A stretch of 64,000 bases of DNA from positions 27,227,966 to 27,291,965 of the forward strand of contig NC_057768.1 in the NCBI RefSeq assembly GCF_010389155.1, given 5' to 3'. The notes under the pieces are model-generated. The model did not search any database, had not been told where the DNA came from, and saw only the letters and a program-made list of their open reading frames with translations. The DNA is from Erigeron canadensis. Its lineage: Eukaryota > Streptophyta > Magnoliopsida > Asterales > Asteraceae. The stretch's first letter is position 1. The number at the start of each line of letters is the position of its first letter. This document shows positions 11,124 to 22,108 of the stretch, in pieces. The position numbers and the translations under genes were made by a program.

Positions 11124-11599
11124 CAGCTTACTGTGATTCGGATTGGTTGGGTTGCCCATATACTCGACGCTCACGTACCGGCTATGTTCTACTACTAGGT
11201 GGTAGTCCCATTTCTTGGAAGACAAAGAAGCAATCACTGGTCTCACGTTCATCAGCCGAAGCAGAATACAGAGCTATGGCTTCCACGGTTAGTGAAGTCA
11301 TCTGGGTTCGTTGGTTGCTTAGTGAACTTCAACTTCACATCTCGTCACCTACACCTCTCTTCTGTGATAATCAGGCAGCCCGTCATATAGCAAATAACCC
11401 GGTATTCCACGAAAGAACTAAGCATGTCGAGATGGATTGTTACTTTGTACGTGAAAGAGTTGAATCCAAGGAGGTCATTCCAATGGCAGTCGCTAGCAAA
11501 CTGCAACTGGCCGACTTACTCACAAAGGGTCTTGCAGCAAACCAACTTCAATTTCTTCTTGGCAAGATTGGCATTGCAAATTTACATGCTTCATCTTGA
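11100..11599 (+). pseudogene. Copia RNase H segment
   Basis: Frame 2 from about 11100 (first ATG 11147) to TGA at 11597-11599. It begins with the conserved YCDSDWLGC block, then the SWKTKKQ and [12 protein letters not shown] blocks with the catalytic acidic residues, the LFCDNQAA block, and the C-terminal LADLLTKGL block. The stop lies immediately before the purine tract. It would be the C-terminal domain of the polyprotein but is out of frame with RT. Confidence 0.9.
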
Positions 11600-11606
11600 G
11601 GGGGAA
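11598..11606 (+). promoter_or_regulatory. Polypurine tract
   Basis: GAGGGGGAA lies directly before the 3' LTR and overlaps the stop codon of the RNase H frame. It would prime plus-strand DNA synthesis. Confidence 0.88.
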
Positions 11607-11788
11607 TATAGGATATCTATTTTTAGTTATTATCTTGGATCAATATTCTATTTAATTAGTGGCTATCTTCTCCTTATTAATAGGAGCTATGTATGGGATG
11701 TATTGGTGTGATCCCTCTATTTAGTCTTTGTAATTCTTTCATATCAGAATGAAAAATCACCAGATCTTCTTCTCCTTGCAATTTTATA
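11607..11788 (+). repeat. Copia 3' LTR (182 bp)
   Basis: Matches the 5' LTR base for base by eye, from TATAGGATATC to CAATTTTATA, and is followed by the GGTAT target duplication at 11789-11793. Confidence 0.93.
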
Positions 11789-11793
11789 GGTAT

Positions 11794-12205
11794 TTTGTGT
11801 TTTTTTTAATAACATATTTGATCGTTTTAATGCATCCGTTATCGAAAACCACCAATAGAAAAGAAGTTACCAACAAAGCATTTTGGTTCTTTATTCATTG
11901 AATCAGAGATGGTATTAAAAAAAATTAAGTAGGTAAAATTAAAAAGTTCATGAAATATAAATTTATAAAAGAACAAAATGTTAAAAACTTATAAAAAATA
12001 TTTTAAAATCCATAAAAAAAAATTAAATTTTAAAAGAAGCATTAACCCCCTTTTAGGCATCGAATGATTCTTAGTTGAAGCGTATATTTAGAAAAGTATA
12101 GTGTGTAGGTTAAGCATAATTGTTGATTTCTTAATTGTTCAAACCAATCAAGTAAATAAACCAATCTATAATTACGTTGCCCCTTATTTATTGTATGTAA
12201 TTACG
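11794..12205. other. Intergenic sequence, no gene seen
   Basis: A-rich and T-rich DNA. An ACGTTGCCCC block near 12175-12185 is repeated at 12203-12212 and 12627-12636, linked to the LINE insertion that follows. Confidence 0.45.
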
Positions 12206-12217
12206 TTGCCCCCTATT

Positions 12218-12626
12218 TTTTATTTTTTTATTTTTTGAAAACAGCTAGCTAGAAACTAACATAATACAAGAAAAGATTAAAACGTAAAATTACACCAATC
12301 ATTCCATGAAATATTTCTATATGTAGAGCGATTTTTTATCCATAAGTAAGATGATTGAATGTCTTAAAATATCTTCACCGTATAGACTCTTTTGCTTTCA
12401 AAAATTAGATTGTTTCTTGATTTCCATAAACTCCACATAAATGTTAGGACAATAGCATTGATCATCTTTTTAAGCTTCTAGATAATTGGCTTGTTTCATG
12501 AATTTTTAACAGATCCTCCACATCAAATGCAAATATGGGCTGTAAATTACACCAAGAAGCAACTTTTAGACCCAATCTGATGTGCAACTTCACAGCCGTG
12601 AGTAAATGATTCACACAGCCAGTGCA
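12218..12626 (-). pseudogene. 3'-terminal fragment of an L1-type LINE
   Basis: On the minus strand the translation contains WSLWKSRNNLIFESKRV and, in another frame, SSYLWIKNRS and NISWNDWCNF. These blocks are typical of the C-terminal zf-RVT region of plant L1-like reverse transcriptase ORFs. Stops and a frame change show decay. The minus-strand 3' end is A-rich (AAAAAATAAAAAAATAAAA). ACGTTGCCCC occurs on both sides (12203-12212 and 12627-12636), a candidate 10-bp target duplication. The fragment is heavily 5'-truncated, which is usual for LINEs. Confidence 0.6.
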
Positions 12627-12639
12627 ACGTTGCCCCTTA

Positions 12640-13160
12640 TTTATTGTATATCCATGGAGCCGTATGTATTAACCTAAAAAAATATGTATACATTATCTGA
12701 CATTTCAATGAATGTATAGATCGAAAAATAATTCTTATTTACCCGTATCAATAGTGTTATAAACTGGAAAAAAGAAAGATCTTATGCTTTAGTTAACACA
12801 AAATTTTATGTCTTACGTTATTATCACTGGCAATCTAAACATCCAAACACTGAAATAAGACACTAAATAAGATATATCATTAAGAACTAGATTAGGGTTA
12901 TATGGTCAATAAAAAAATAACCACCCTAATACATTCAACAAAAGGACATAAATGGGATTTCCTAAATTCTCCCAACGTCCAAAAAGAAAAAGAAAATACA
13001 AATTTACCAAACTACTACCCCCTACCACAATAAACTGGTAAGTTACTGTAATTGCCAAAAATTTAATTACAGTTAACTCCCAACTAAAACCCAAAATTAC
13101 AAAATCAATCCCTCAAACTTACCTAAACTGACAATAGATACCCTTATACTATAAACTTAT
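12640..13160. other. 3' flank of the RAP2.4-like gene
   Basis: AT-rich; the part nearest 13160 is likely the 3' UTR of the gene on the minus strand. No clear AATAAA signal is visible close to the stop. Confidence 0.4.
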
Positions 13161-13162
13161 TA

Positions 13163-14089
13163 CTATATCGAGCCCCAATCTATTTCATACGACGGATACT
13201 TTTCCAAAGAGAAATTTTCCGACCAACCACCTTCTTCCTGCGTGAACTCCGGCATGGTCAAGTCCGAAGACGGCGATGAATTCTCCGACCCACTTTCAAA
13301 CCCTTCAACTTTCACAACTTCCGGCACCGGCGCCATCTTCTTCGCCGCCGCCGACCGCCGTCCACCGGACTTCTTCCCTGCGCCGTCAACCGGCTTTCCT
13401 TCAGCCATACACTGACAAATGGCTTCTAGTTTGGCAACAACTGATGAATGCAAAGGTGAATAATCTGTTATCTGCGAGCCGGCTGGACAAAGCTGAGGAA
13501 AGTTGAGCCGCGCGTAGTCTCCACGCAGCTTGTAAGCCGCTTTGTCGTAAGCTAGCGCGGCTTCCTCAGCCGAGTCAAATGTACCCAGCCAAAGACGAGT
13601 TCGGCTTTTGGGGAGCCGAATCTCGGCTACCCATTTGCCCCAGTGGCGTTGTCTAACGCCCCTGTACAATTTAGCGGGTTTTGGAGGTGACCCGTATTGT
13701 GACTCGGGTTGTGACCCGGATTGTGAAACGGGTAAAGTTTCTGGAGCTATGTAGTTCAAGTTATTTTGTGGATAGTTTAAATTTTCGTAGATTTGGGGTT
13801 GGTAAAGTTGGGTTAACCCGAATGAGGAATTGGGTTGGATGTATTGGAACTGGTTTTGGATTTGGTAATCCGGGTATGGGCCGGGTTGTTGGATTTGGTA
13901 ATCTGGGTGTGGATATGAAGTGGGGAAAAGGGTATTTTGGTAATTTGAAGAATCATGAGAATAAGAAGGGGAAGCACTTTTAATAAAAGGTTCAAGTGCT
14001 TCCATAAGTTCACCACCAGCCATTGATGATGATGATGATTGTTCAAAGCCACTATTATTCCAAAAATTCATAGCAGCTGAAGATGCCAT
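13163..14089 (-). CDS. RAP2-4: RAP2.4-like AP2/ERF transcription factor (DREB A-6)
   Basis: An intronless 308-residue nuclear transcription factor. Residues about 27-40 ([14 protein letters not shown]) form the N-terminal motif shared by RAP2.4 relatives. A Gln/Tyr/Pro-rich stretch (50-135) looks like an activation region. The single AP2 DNA-binding domain spans about 141-198 with [19 protein letters not shown] and the WLGTF and [10 protein letters not shown] blocks; WVAEI is the form found in DREB-type domains. A short [14 protein letters not shown] helix (about 213-225) follows. The C-terminus [17 protein letters not shown] (289-305) is the acidic tail diagnostic of this subgroup. Family members bind DRE (A/GCCGAC) and GCC-type elements and take part in drought, light, ethylene and redox responses. 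That role is inferred from family. The ATG at 14089 opens with [10 protein letters not shown]; Met7 is a possible alternative start. The gene stands alone, with its promoter at higher coordinates. Confidence 0.95.
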   Translation of the reverse strand: MASSAAMNFWNNSGFEQSSSSSMAGGELMEALEPFIKSASPSYSHDSSNYQNTLFPTSYPHPDYQIQQPGPYPDYQIQNQFQYIQPNSSFGLTQLYQPQIYENLNYPQNNLNYIAPETLPVSQSGSQPESQYGSPPKPAKLYRGVRQRHWGKWVAEIRLPKSRTRLWLGTFDSAEEAALAYDKAAYKLRGDYARLNFPQLCPAGSQITDYSPLHSSVVAKLEAICQCMAEGKPVDGAGKKSGGRRSAAAKKMAPVPEVVKVEGFESGSENSSPSSDLTMPEFTQEEGGWSENFSLEKYPSYEIDWGSI

Positions 14090-14299
14090 TTACTATGATA
14101 CTTTTTTATATATAGTAAAATTTACAGAAAATATTTATGGTAAAAAAAAAGAAGATAAAAAATGATTTTCCAAGATGAAAAATGCAAGGAAAATCAAAGG
14201 AAAAAAATTGGGTTTTTTTTATATAATAAAGAAATAAACCCTTTAAAATATCAACCTTAAGGGAACAAAAAATTACCCTTAAAAGGTGATCTAAATTTA

Positions 14300-14345
14300 A
14301 AATTAAAAAAAAAAAAGAGAGAGAGAGAGAGAAAAAAAAAAGAAA
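14300..14345 (-). repeat. CT microsatellite and pyrimidine tract in the leader
   Basis: On the plus strand (GA)n with A-runs; on the gene strand it reads as a CT-rich pyrimidine patch of the kind common in plant leaders. Another A-run (T on the gene strand), about 22 long, lies at 14580-14602. Confidence 0.6.
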
Positions 14346-14425
14346 AAGAAAAGAGAAATAGAACCCAAATCAAAAAGGATGGATCACTATTCTGAAAACA
14401 ACTAACTCTTTTATATAAAAAAAAA

Positions 14426-14470
14426 TTATAAAATTAATTTAAAATTTGCTTTTTTATTCATGAAAATCAT
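14426..14470 (-). CDS. Possible upstream ORF, 14 codons, in the RAP2.4-like leader
   Basis: If transcription starts near the TATA box at 14739-14746, the leader is about 600 bases and contains this short frame with its own ATG (14468-14470) and stop (14426-14428). A second in-frame ATG is at codon 4. It could reduce translation of the main frame. The peptide has no recognised motif. A leader intron would change this reading, and I see no decisive splice pair. Confidence 0.3.
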   Translation of the reverse strand: MIFMNKKANFKLIL

Positions 14471-14738
14471 TAAGAAAACAAACCAAAATCAATTGTAAAA
14501 TTTTTTTTTTACTCGAAAAGACCAGATGATTTACAGAAAGGGATACACAGAAGCGGGGAAAATTAGAGGGGGGGAGTTAAAAAAAAAAAAAAAAAAAAAA
14601 AATTAAGAAAACCAGCACAAAAGTTTTAAAGAAAAGTGATTAAAGAAATAATTATTTAAGTATATGTTTAAGGTGTGTGAAACTCTCAAAAGACCTCACT
14701 TTTGTGTTTTGAGTTTTTGTGGATTGAGAGGTGGTTGG

Positions 14739-14746
14739 TTATATAG
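14739..14746 (-). promoter_or_regulatory. TATA box of the RAP2.4-like gene
   Basis: On the minus strand CTATATAA in a locally GC-richer context (CTTCCCCTATATAACC). It is the best core promoter upstream of the start codon and predicts a transcript start near 14705-14715. Confidence 0.5.
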
Positions 14747-14882
14747 GGGAAGTAGGGTGGGTGAAGTGAACTATGGAAAACTGAAAGAGTTAACCATGGT
14801 TAGGTTAAATGTTTGTCTTACAATTTTGGAGGTATTTGTAACAGCAGGTTCCAGGTTAATCCGCGGGAGTGTGTCTGGTAAA

Positions 14883-15091
14883 AACGCGTATTAGTGGTTG
14901 ACAGGTGCCGGTAAAATGGACAGCTGTCGGTTAAAGTTACTGTGGATGGGACTTGCTTCTAAGTTATGGTTTTGACTAAAATATGGATGTTCACACCAGA
15001 TTTGCTAAAATTAGAAAAAGTGTCATTTAAATGTGAACTTTTTTAAGTGGTGTTTAGAGAGTTTAACGGTACTGAAATAGATTAACGCGTT
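14883..15091 (-). promoter_or_regulatory. Stress-type cis-element cluster upstream of the RAP2.4-like gene
   Basis: On the gene strand there are two CGCGTT sites matching the rapid stress response element bound by CAMTA factors (14883-14888, and within palindrome AACGCGTT at 15084-15091). There is a DRE core ACCGAC at 14926-14931 and an adjoining palindrome ACAGCTGT. These are 140-350 bp above the TATA box. The motif match is seen; function is inferred. A DRE in its own promoter would allow self-regulation. Confidence 0.4.
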
Positions 15092-15094
15092 ATT

Positions 15095-16055
15095 CCGTAT
15101 TATTTACTAGCATGATATCTGCACGTTACGACAGTAAGAACTAATATCATCCGATGTACATCTATTTTTTTTTCATGAATTGAGCATGTTTAAATCGCAA
15201 TGCTCTACACATTCTAACAAGGGGTGTGTTGTGTATGTTTAAGGGGTACGTGAGTTGTGTGTGTTCAAGAGGTACGGAATAAGGAATATAGATGCTACAT
15301 GAATTCTTTAAGGCTTCGATTAACATGCATAAAAAAGTTGTAGTTTTTCATATCAAAAGTTCAACCCTGAATTTTATGATATGTGTACAACTATTTAATG
15401 CACCTTAACGAAAATCTTTTTTCATTTAGCAAAACCCTATTTTTTTATTTTAACAGTAAATTGAATACTCATAATTTTGTTTGGGATAATCTGATAACTA
15501 AATATTAATGTAACTTAGCCCAATAATCAAACGATCAAGTAAAACCCATCAACCAGTTTATAGGCATAACAACAAATAAATAATAAATCTCAATGCTTAT
15601 TATGACGAACATGGTTCCCTTCAAAGCAAAATCCTCGTTGCAAGTCTCCGATATCAATCCTTTATGAAAGATTTACTTTTGGCAAGTTTTATAAAATCAT
15701 TTGAGCCGGTTTGTTAAAACAATTCAACTCTTATCTGGTCGGTTGATTCATGTAGTCGCATATAGTTTACCAAATAAAACTTGTCTACCTAGATAGTTTT
15801 TGTTTGTTAAACTTAAATATTTTTAAGCAAAATGGTTTTCCTTTATAATAACTTTTTATTAGAATTAATATGTGCTGAGTTTTAAATTTTGTCCATTTTA
15901 TATTTTGTATACTTAAGTAGTTTAGCTTGTATGATATTATTTCTAAAAAATTAATATAATTACACCCTAGATTGTATTTTGTTGATAATAAGATTGTATG
16001 TATTAACTATATGTATCGCTCCGTGTTTTGGTTGGATGGAACCAGACGGTTTAAT
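15095..16055. other. Intergenic sequence, no gene seen
   Basis: AT-rich spacer with no convincing exon. A small imperfect repeat around GGGGTACGTGAGTTGTGTG and AGAGGTACGG lies at 15220-15290. Confidence 0.5.
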
Positions 16056-16058
16056 ATA

Positions 16059-16270
16059 TTTTTTTTTAAACATTCAGTCGGTATGTGACATCAGGAAAAT
16101 CTCACTGTATAATGGTGAAGCCTTGCACGTACACTAGACAACGAGATGTTAACCATGGCCGTTACAAGTATTCGGAGGAAAAAACCACAAGACTTGTTAT
16201 CCCTAAGGATCGAACTCAAGACATTGGATAAAATCTGGGATGTATCTAACTAGTTGAACCAGTCATCATT
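16059..16270 (-). mobile_element. tRNA-derived SINE, copy 2
   Basis: Read on the minus strand: A-box-like GACTGGTTCAACTAGTTAGA, B box GAGTTCGATCC, family body with AACAAGTCTTGTGG and CATTATACAGTGAG, then an A-tail (T-run 16059-16067 on the plus strand). Homologous to 3484-3695 and 46961-47172. Confidence 0.72.
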
Positions 16271-16384
16271 AGACTACGGGTTAACTATTTACATCCAACA
16301 AATCAGTTCGTTATTAATTTGTGAAATTGTATCCACAATCGATATTAATAAGATAATAGTGGATCAGATTTTGTCATAATTATA

Positions 16385-16572
16385 TACATTAAAACAACTA
16401 TTAAAGTAAAAAAATAAAAAACAATAGATTTTTCTTCAGTGATAATCACCGTGCATCATGAAAATCATCATACATCAATTGATTCATGATCTTCGTGCAT
16501 CAATTTAACCATAATCTAAAGGTCAAGATCTTATCTTATTTGTTTTACTTTAATACTTGTTTTATAATACCC
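16385..16572 (+). mobile_element. Short inverted-repeat element (MITE-like), copy 1
   Basis: A unit of about 185 bp whose ends are inverted versions of an AAAACAAGTATTAAAGTAAA-like sequence. The centre contains ATCATGAAAATCAT and CTTCGTGCATCAATTTAACC. A second copy lies at 18001-18186 in the opposite orientation. Superfamily not assigned. Confidence 0.55.
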
Positions 16573-17568
16573 AACCCCTATATCCACAATCATTTATTTT
16601 TTTTGCATCCATATTAATTTGTGAAATTTCATTTATCTTAGATTAGTTGGTAAATAATATCCATTTAACATTTTGAAAAAACAACTTTCTAATGTATGAT
16701 AATCTCTTGACTATCTAGACTGACATCGTTCCAATCTTAAGATGTTTTAGAAATGATTTACTCCAAAATTTGGAGCATTTTAGTAGTAAAATGCATTTTC
16801 TTATAACACAATTTTCTATAATAGTAAATGCGCGATGTGCCAATGTAATGGTGGGGTGACAGTGACGGATGGTGGCATCGTGCGGCGGTAGCAGTAGTAG
16901 TGACTAGTGGAGATTGATGGTCTCTTGTCTAAGACGGTTAGATATGAAACTTGTGATCTTGTGTTTCAAAGATTCTAGTTGATCTAACCATAGAAATAAA
17001 GTTGGAGAAAGTGAGAAATAATAAAATGATTGATCAACATTTAAATATCAATTTGTATCTTAACTCTTGATTTTAATACAAAAGTTGAGGATTGTTCAAT
17101 TTTCCCATTAAAATTAAATCAATTTTAGAGGATTATTATCTCTAAATTTGTTATAATCATATTCTACATACTTAAATTTGTGCTCTATAATATAATTTCT
17201 GAATAACTCATTTTACTTATGACAATTCAGAAATTTCAGAATACCTACTCACTCATTGTTCTATAGTAGTACTATTTTTCATATATAGAATCAGTTTTAG
17301 TGTACAATCTCACATAGTCACATGATTCATGCCTGAAGATCCAAAATATTAACTATTTTATAATTGTTTATTTGCGGAACAATGAAAATTAATAGCACAA
17401 ACTAGTTAAGGGCAATGATACAGTGTCAATATTTAGCATTTTGTCAAGTTTGGCAAGTAAATGGCCAATAAAATGATGACACGTGGCCTTAAACTTTTTT
17501 GCCAATTTCCACAAAAAAAAGTCAAAAAATAGGGTGTAGTATGCTAATCGGCTCCAATCGGTTCCATC

Positions 17569-17607
<39 letters not shown>
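17569..17607. repeat. (AAT)n microsatellite
   Basis: About 13 uninterrupted AAT units. It produces spurious poly-Ile and poly-Leu frames on the two strands. Confidence 0.9.
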
Positions 17608-17608
<1 letters not shown>

Positions 17609-18000
17609 TTATATATATCTATCATCACATCATCACCGTTTTTTTTCTTCTCTTTATCCATATTATTCTCTATATCTATTTAAAAAAGAAGAAAAAAAAA
17701 ATTATTTGCCAAATAGAACTACTAATGCTTCTTTGTTTGTTTCTTCTGACGAACCTTCGACGAATGATGATGACGGAGAAAATGATATACTACCCATCGG
17801 AAAACACACACCCACCACCACCATTATTGCTGGAAACATGTTTTGCCGACAATGGTGATGATGGCTGAAAAGGAGAGTCACGCCGGAGTTTGGCCACTTT
17901 CAACGATGATGATGACGGTGATGATGAAGACGACGATGATGGTAGCACACCGGAGTTTATCCATCTCCTCCCCCAATTCGATATTCCTTTCTATAATCAG

Positions 18001-18186
18001 GTATGTAAAACAAGTATTAAAGTGATACAAATATGACAAAATCTTGACCCTTAGATCATGGTTAAATTGATGCACGAAGATTCACGATCCATAATGATTT
18101 TCATGATGCGCGGTGATTTTCAATGAAGAAAACTTATTGTTTTATTTATTTTATTTTAATACTTGTTTTATTTTACCTAAAACTTA
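18001..18186 (-). mobile_element. Short inverted-repeat element (MITE-like), copy 2
   Basis: Inverted match to 16385-16572, including CTTCGTGCATCAATTTAACC and the AATACTTGTTTTA ends. The two copies enclose 1.4 kb with no recognisable transposase, so they may be independent insertions or the ends of a larger element. Confidence 0.55.
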
Positions 18187-18189
18187 TAT

Positions 18190-19038
18190 ATATATAATAT
18201 GATTTTTTTAAGTTTGTTTGCCTCGATGAACGCACACCCAACGGTTATTTTAATTGGCTATACTTAGTTGATGCTATGAACCGATGCCACAAGTCAATAG
18301 TTGCTGACAAGTATGGTGTAGTGTTGCCGATGAGCCGATTCTTGCTGATAGTCTTGCAAATTGAGGTTGTCGACTGCACCTTTAACCTTACCCAGTTAAA
18401 TTTCAAGAAATCTTTTTAAAAAAAACTAATGTAGCGTTTAGATAATATAACTGGATAAATAGTTTTCATATTTCCTTTTTTGTTTTATTAATGATATACA
18501 ACACTTAATTTTAACAACAAATTAATAGTAAAACTGTTATAAGAGATCATGTTTAACTACCATTTTTATAAAATGTCAATTAAAAAAATAATAAAACATA
18601 AATTATTAAAGCTTAAGCTTGATACATAAAAAGATTATTAAATTGATGAAAAAGTTTACTAATTATATAAACGAGTCATTAAACTATATCTGTTTTTTCT
18701 TACGGCAAAAAACAATATTATATATACACAAAACACTAGCAGTCAACAAAGTACTACTTTATAAATGTTGAAAGTTAAATTTTTTCTAGATTTGAAATAT
18801 ACATATTGTTGTTGTCCATTACTATATCCTCTTAAGATGGTGATCTTTTTCAATTCGAGTCAAGTTAGGAAATCTCATTCATTCAGATTAAATTCTAGAG
18901 TTAAAATTGAAATATTATATTTGAATCATAATGTTTAATTTCTATCCAAAAGTTGAGATTATTTTAACTTGACCTATCAATTTGTAGTTCTTTCAATTTG
19001 AGAGTATCTTAATCTATCATATTAACATTAATTACTTA
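18190..19038. other. Intergenic sequence, no gene seen
   Basis: AT-rich with a GC-richer patch at 18220-18390 that shows no sustained coding frame. Confidence 0.45.
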
Positions 19039-19039
19039 C

Positions 19040-19186
19040 TCTACTAATAAGATACATTTACTCCCCCTTGATATTAATTAACTTTACATCAAATACCTAC
19101 CTTACCCGCCACCAGCCCACCACAACCACTGCCAGTAGTTACCGTTGTTATTACTACCATCGTCGTATTGTGGGGTACTGCTCTAG
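19040..19186 (+). mobile_element. Small Helitron-like remnant
   Basis: Begins TCTACTAATAAGATAC and ends GGGGTACTGCTCTAG followed by T. The last 80 bp carry the ACC/CAC-rich tract and weak CGTATTGTGGGG hairpin remnant seen near the 3' end of copies at 23620-23917 and 40846-41085. Non-coding. Confidence 0.45.
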
Positions 19187-19189
19187 TTA

Positions 19190-21054
19190 ATATAAAAAAA
19201 ATAAGTAGCTATTAGTATTTTCTTATTTAACTTTACTAATTAACTTACCTAATAAACAAAAACAATAATCGATTTAGTAGGTAAAATTATTTAACAAACA
19301 TGTAAAAAATTTTAAAAGATGAATAGATAATAGTGATTCATTTACAAATTATAATTAGGAAAAAAGTAACGTATTATTTCAAAAAGAAAACTTTGAAAAA
19401 GGTTAATTTATTTATCTAAATTTTCTAGCAACGCAAACATAAAATACTTATGAATAAAAAGAGGTAGAACTTTAATTTTATTGGAAAAAATGACATTATT
19501 TCAATAGTTTTTGGAAAAAGTTTAATACAATATCTAAAAATGATTGTAAAAAATAACAAGCAATCCAAAATTTCTAAATTAAGGAACCCAATTTTAGTGT
19601 CTACTCGGTACTTTTTTTAAACTTTATATATAAACTTATGTTTCTTGAATATTTATATGAAATTACTACATGTTTTCAGAATTTGCTAGATTTTAAAATG
19701 GTCTTGGAACATGAAAATTGCATTTTTGGTCCAAGGGAGATTGCTTGCTTCATTGATGAAGAGACAAAGCACGTGTTCGTCGCATGGTCTTAGGATTAAA
19801 TGGGCCCTACACTGCACAGTTAATTCATGGCTACGTGGTCTACGCATACGTCGTTCGCCGTAGTGGCACTGTGGCAGTCTTTCTTCTTGCCATTTGTTTT
19901 GATTAAAATTCTGAATTTACTAATCGTGTTATCTCGTTTTCGACTCTTCGTGTATTCATTTGCAAATAATTTATTAAGGATTCGTTTTTCTTTTTCTTAG
20001 ACAAGTTTTTTTTATCACACATATAACATTATTATATACTCGTGTAATCTTAAATAAACTTATATATAAACTTTAATTTAAAAGATAAAAGCATCTATCA
20101 AGTAAACGCTTTACACTAGCATAATAAAGATTTGTTATTTCTATAAACTGAACTTGGTTTGAACCTTCCAAATCATCTGAAAAGTTATTTCAAATTTTCA
20201 ACTATGATAAAGATAGTTCACAGACTTCATATTGATATTAGTGGTTAATGAAACTCGAAGTCAAAACATTTTGCAAGTAATTTATTAATGAGATAATGCA
20301 AGTACATTGATTTTTGTATTTAGCTTATTATAGCTATATACTCATACGTACATATTACTTTTAGATTTTTATCAAGTGAAGATTCTTTTAAGTTACTCAA
20401 TTTAACTTCAGAAAATCTTGACTCTTCAATAAAATCAAAAATCACGATTAAATTATGATTTTTAAATATTGATCCTTGATTTACATCTAAATTTCAAAAT
20501 AATTTTAACTCTAACTTCTCAAATTAAAAACAATCGAGGGAATCTCCACTATTTACATCATGGTGACAATTGTAGGGTCAGTGTCAATGTGCCAAAATGC
20601 AAAGTAATTTTTCTAAATTGTTTATTCACACACCTCAATTTTTTCAAGTAAACAACGTCTACACGTATGTGTACGTCCAGATTTATAAGCGAAGTATAAG
20701 CTTTTGAGCATAATTAATGTTATCCAAATACAACTTATACACTGAATATAGGTCTATAGGCAACGTATAACAACTATAGAGATATTTTTCTTCGATTCTA
20801 TCTAAATAAAAAACCGCCTATACTCAGCATATAAGGCTTTGGCCGGAAATATGCTAGCTCTTAAATAAGTAATGTCATCCAACACACGCCTATACGTCAC
20901 GTATATATGTCTAACTCGCTGTCTAGGCGGTTGCTGGTGACCGCATCTTGCTTAGGTATAGGTGTTGTTTTTGATAGCATTAGATACCCATCAAAGGCCT
21001 ATACGCTACTTACAAGCACTATTTGTTGTAAAAGATGAGATGTTTAATTAGACA
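19190..21054. other. Intergenic sequence with a GC-richer island
   Basis: Mostly AT-rich. The patch at 19720-19890 holds CACGTG (G-box) and TGGGCCC (TCP/site-II-like) motifs, but no gene follows on either side that I can support. A region at 20650-21000 has degenerate CGTATA/CCTATA repeats of unknown origin. Confidence 0.4.
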
Positions 21055-21062
21055 CTTTCACA

Positions 21063-21365
21063 TAGGGATAGAGCAAAAAAACCGTTGACCCGCGCCCGAC
21101 CCGGAACCGGCCTGTCCGAAGCCCTAACGGGTCGGGTCACAGGTCACGCTTTTGTTGCATTCGCGGGTCATGGGTTTCACGGGTCGGACCGGGTCGGGTG
21201 AAGGCAAAAACCGAAAAAAAGTGAAGGAAACTCGTGACCCGCCCGAACCTGACCCGAACAGAACCGACTCTTACCTTCACGGGCCGGGTCACGGTTCTGA
21301 TTTTCATGCATTCGCGGGTCGGGCTGGGTTTTCACGGGTCGGTTCGGGCCATTTGCACATCCCTA
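21063..21365. mobile_element. Non-autonomous hAT-like element rich in GGGTCGGG
   Basis: Ends TAGGGATAGAGCAAAA and, inverted, TAGGGATGTGCAAATGG. An exact 8-bp duplication CTTTCACA flanks it (21055-21062 and 21366-21373). The interior is strings of ACCCG/CGGGT. A 83-codon open frame across it is an artefact of composition. Confidence 0.8.
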
Positions 21366-22108
21366 CTTTCACAGCAAAAGGCACCCATATGTCATATGTA
21401 TAATTAGGGAAAATGATAGGTACCGCATATTAGTAAAGAAAAAATAATTCATTCGCCCCTGAAATTTATTAATTATACACATTGAAAAAAATATATCAAC
21501 GTTAGTTTAAAATTTATATCATTCACTATGTAAAAGATGTATTTGACATATCAATTGCATTTTATGAGTGCTCTTAAAACACATATCTAATATCTATATA
21601 ACAATATGAATGAGCAAATCATCAATTTAAATGTAGTATTTGGAGGATCCACTTGACTTCGAATTCCATTTTCCATATCTATAGATGGGGTGTATGAATA
21701 GGGTTTTTTGAGAATACTGGGATTCATTTCATACATAGAGGTTGCTCCATAATGCTCTCCCAACTCGTGTTAACTTAGGGTGTATCAAAGGTGAACATCT
21801 TCATGGAGGTTGCTCTGTAACGCTCTCCTTACTCGTGTTAATTTGAATTTATGTGGTACGGAACTCAAAGATTAGAGTGTGATTGTGGAAACATTAGAAT
21901 GGTGCTCACATTCGGGGTATCAAAGTAATGATCATTAGGGGTGAGCAAAAACCGAACCGGAAAACCCAAAAATAACGAACCGAACAAATCGAAAACCGAA
22001 CCAAACTGATTGGTTTGGTTTTAAATTTCTAAAAACCAAATAAATCGGTTCGGGTTTTGGTTTTATATGCAAAAATCGAACCGAACCGAAAACTATATAT
22101 ATTTTAAT

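Larger units (their letters stand above)
7055..11788 (+). mobile_element. Full-length Ty1/Copia retrotransposon with TATA termini
   Basis: Two 182-bp LTRs that match base for base by eye (7055-7236 and 11607-11788) enclose a gag-pol region in Copia order: gag, protease, integrase, RT, RNase H. A perfect 5-bp duplication GGTAT flanks it (7050-7054 and 11789-11793). The LTRs start TATAGGAT and end TTTTATA, not TG...CA; TATA ends are among the known non-canonical Copia LTR termini. A primer site adjoins the 5' LTR and a purine tract adjoins the 3' LTR. Identical LTRs imply a very recent insertion. Two frameshifts make this copy unable to encode an intact polyprotein unless they are sequence errors. 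I cannot assign the lineage firmly; an Ale- or Ivana-type element is possible. Confidence 0.95.

Noticed and set aside
13276..13983. Open frames on the plus strand opposite the RAP2.4-like gene
   Set aside because: They are shadows of the GC-richer AP2 coding sequence on the other strand and have no domain of their own.
17389..17858. Frames with runs of Leu or Ile
   Set aside because: They read through the (AAT)n microsatellite and have no other support.
16385..18186. A single 1.8-kb transposon with inverted ends
   Set aside because: Each 185-bp arm has its own inverted ends, so two independent short elements are the simpler reading; no shared target duplication was found.
21152..21403. 83-codon frame
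   Set aside because: It is produced by the CGGGTC-rich interior of a hAT-like element with exact 8-bp target duplication.
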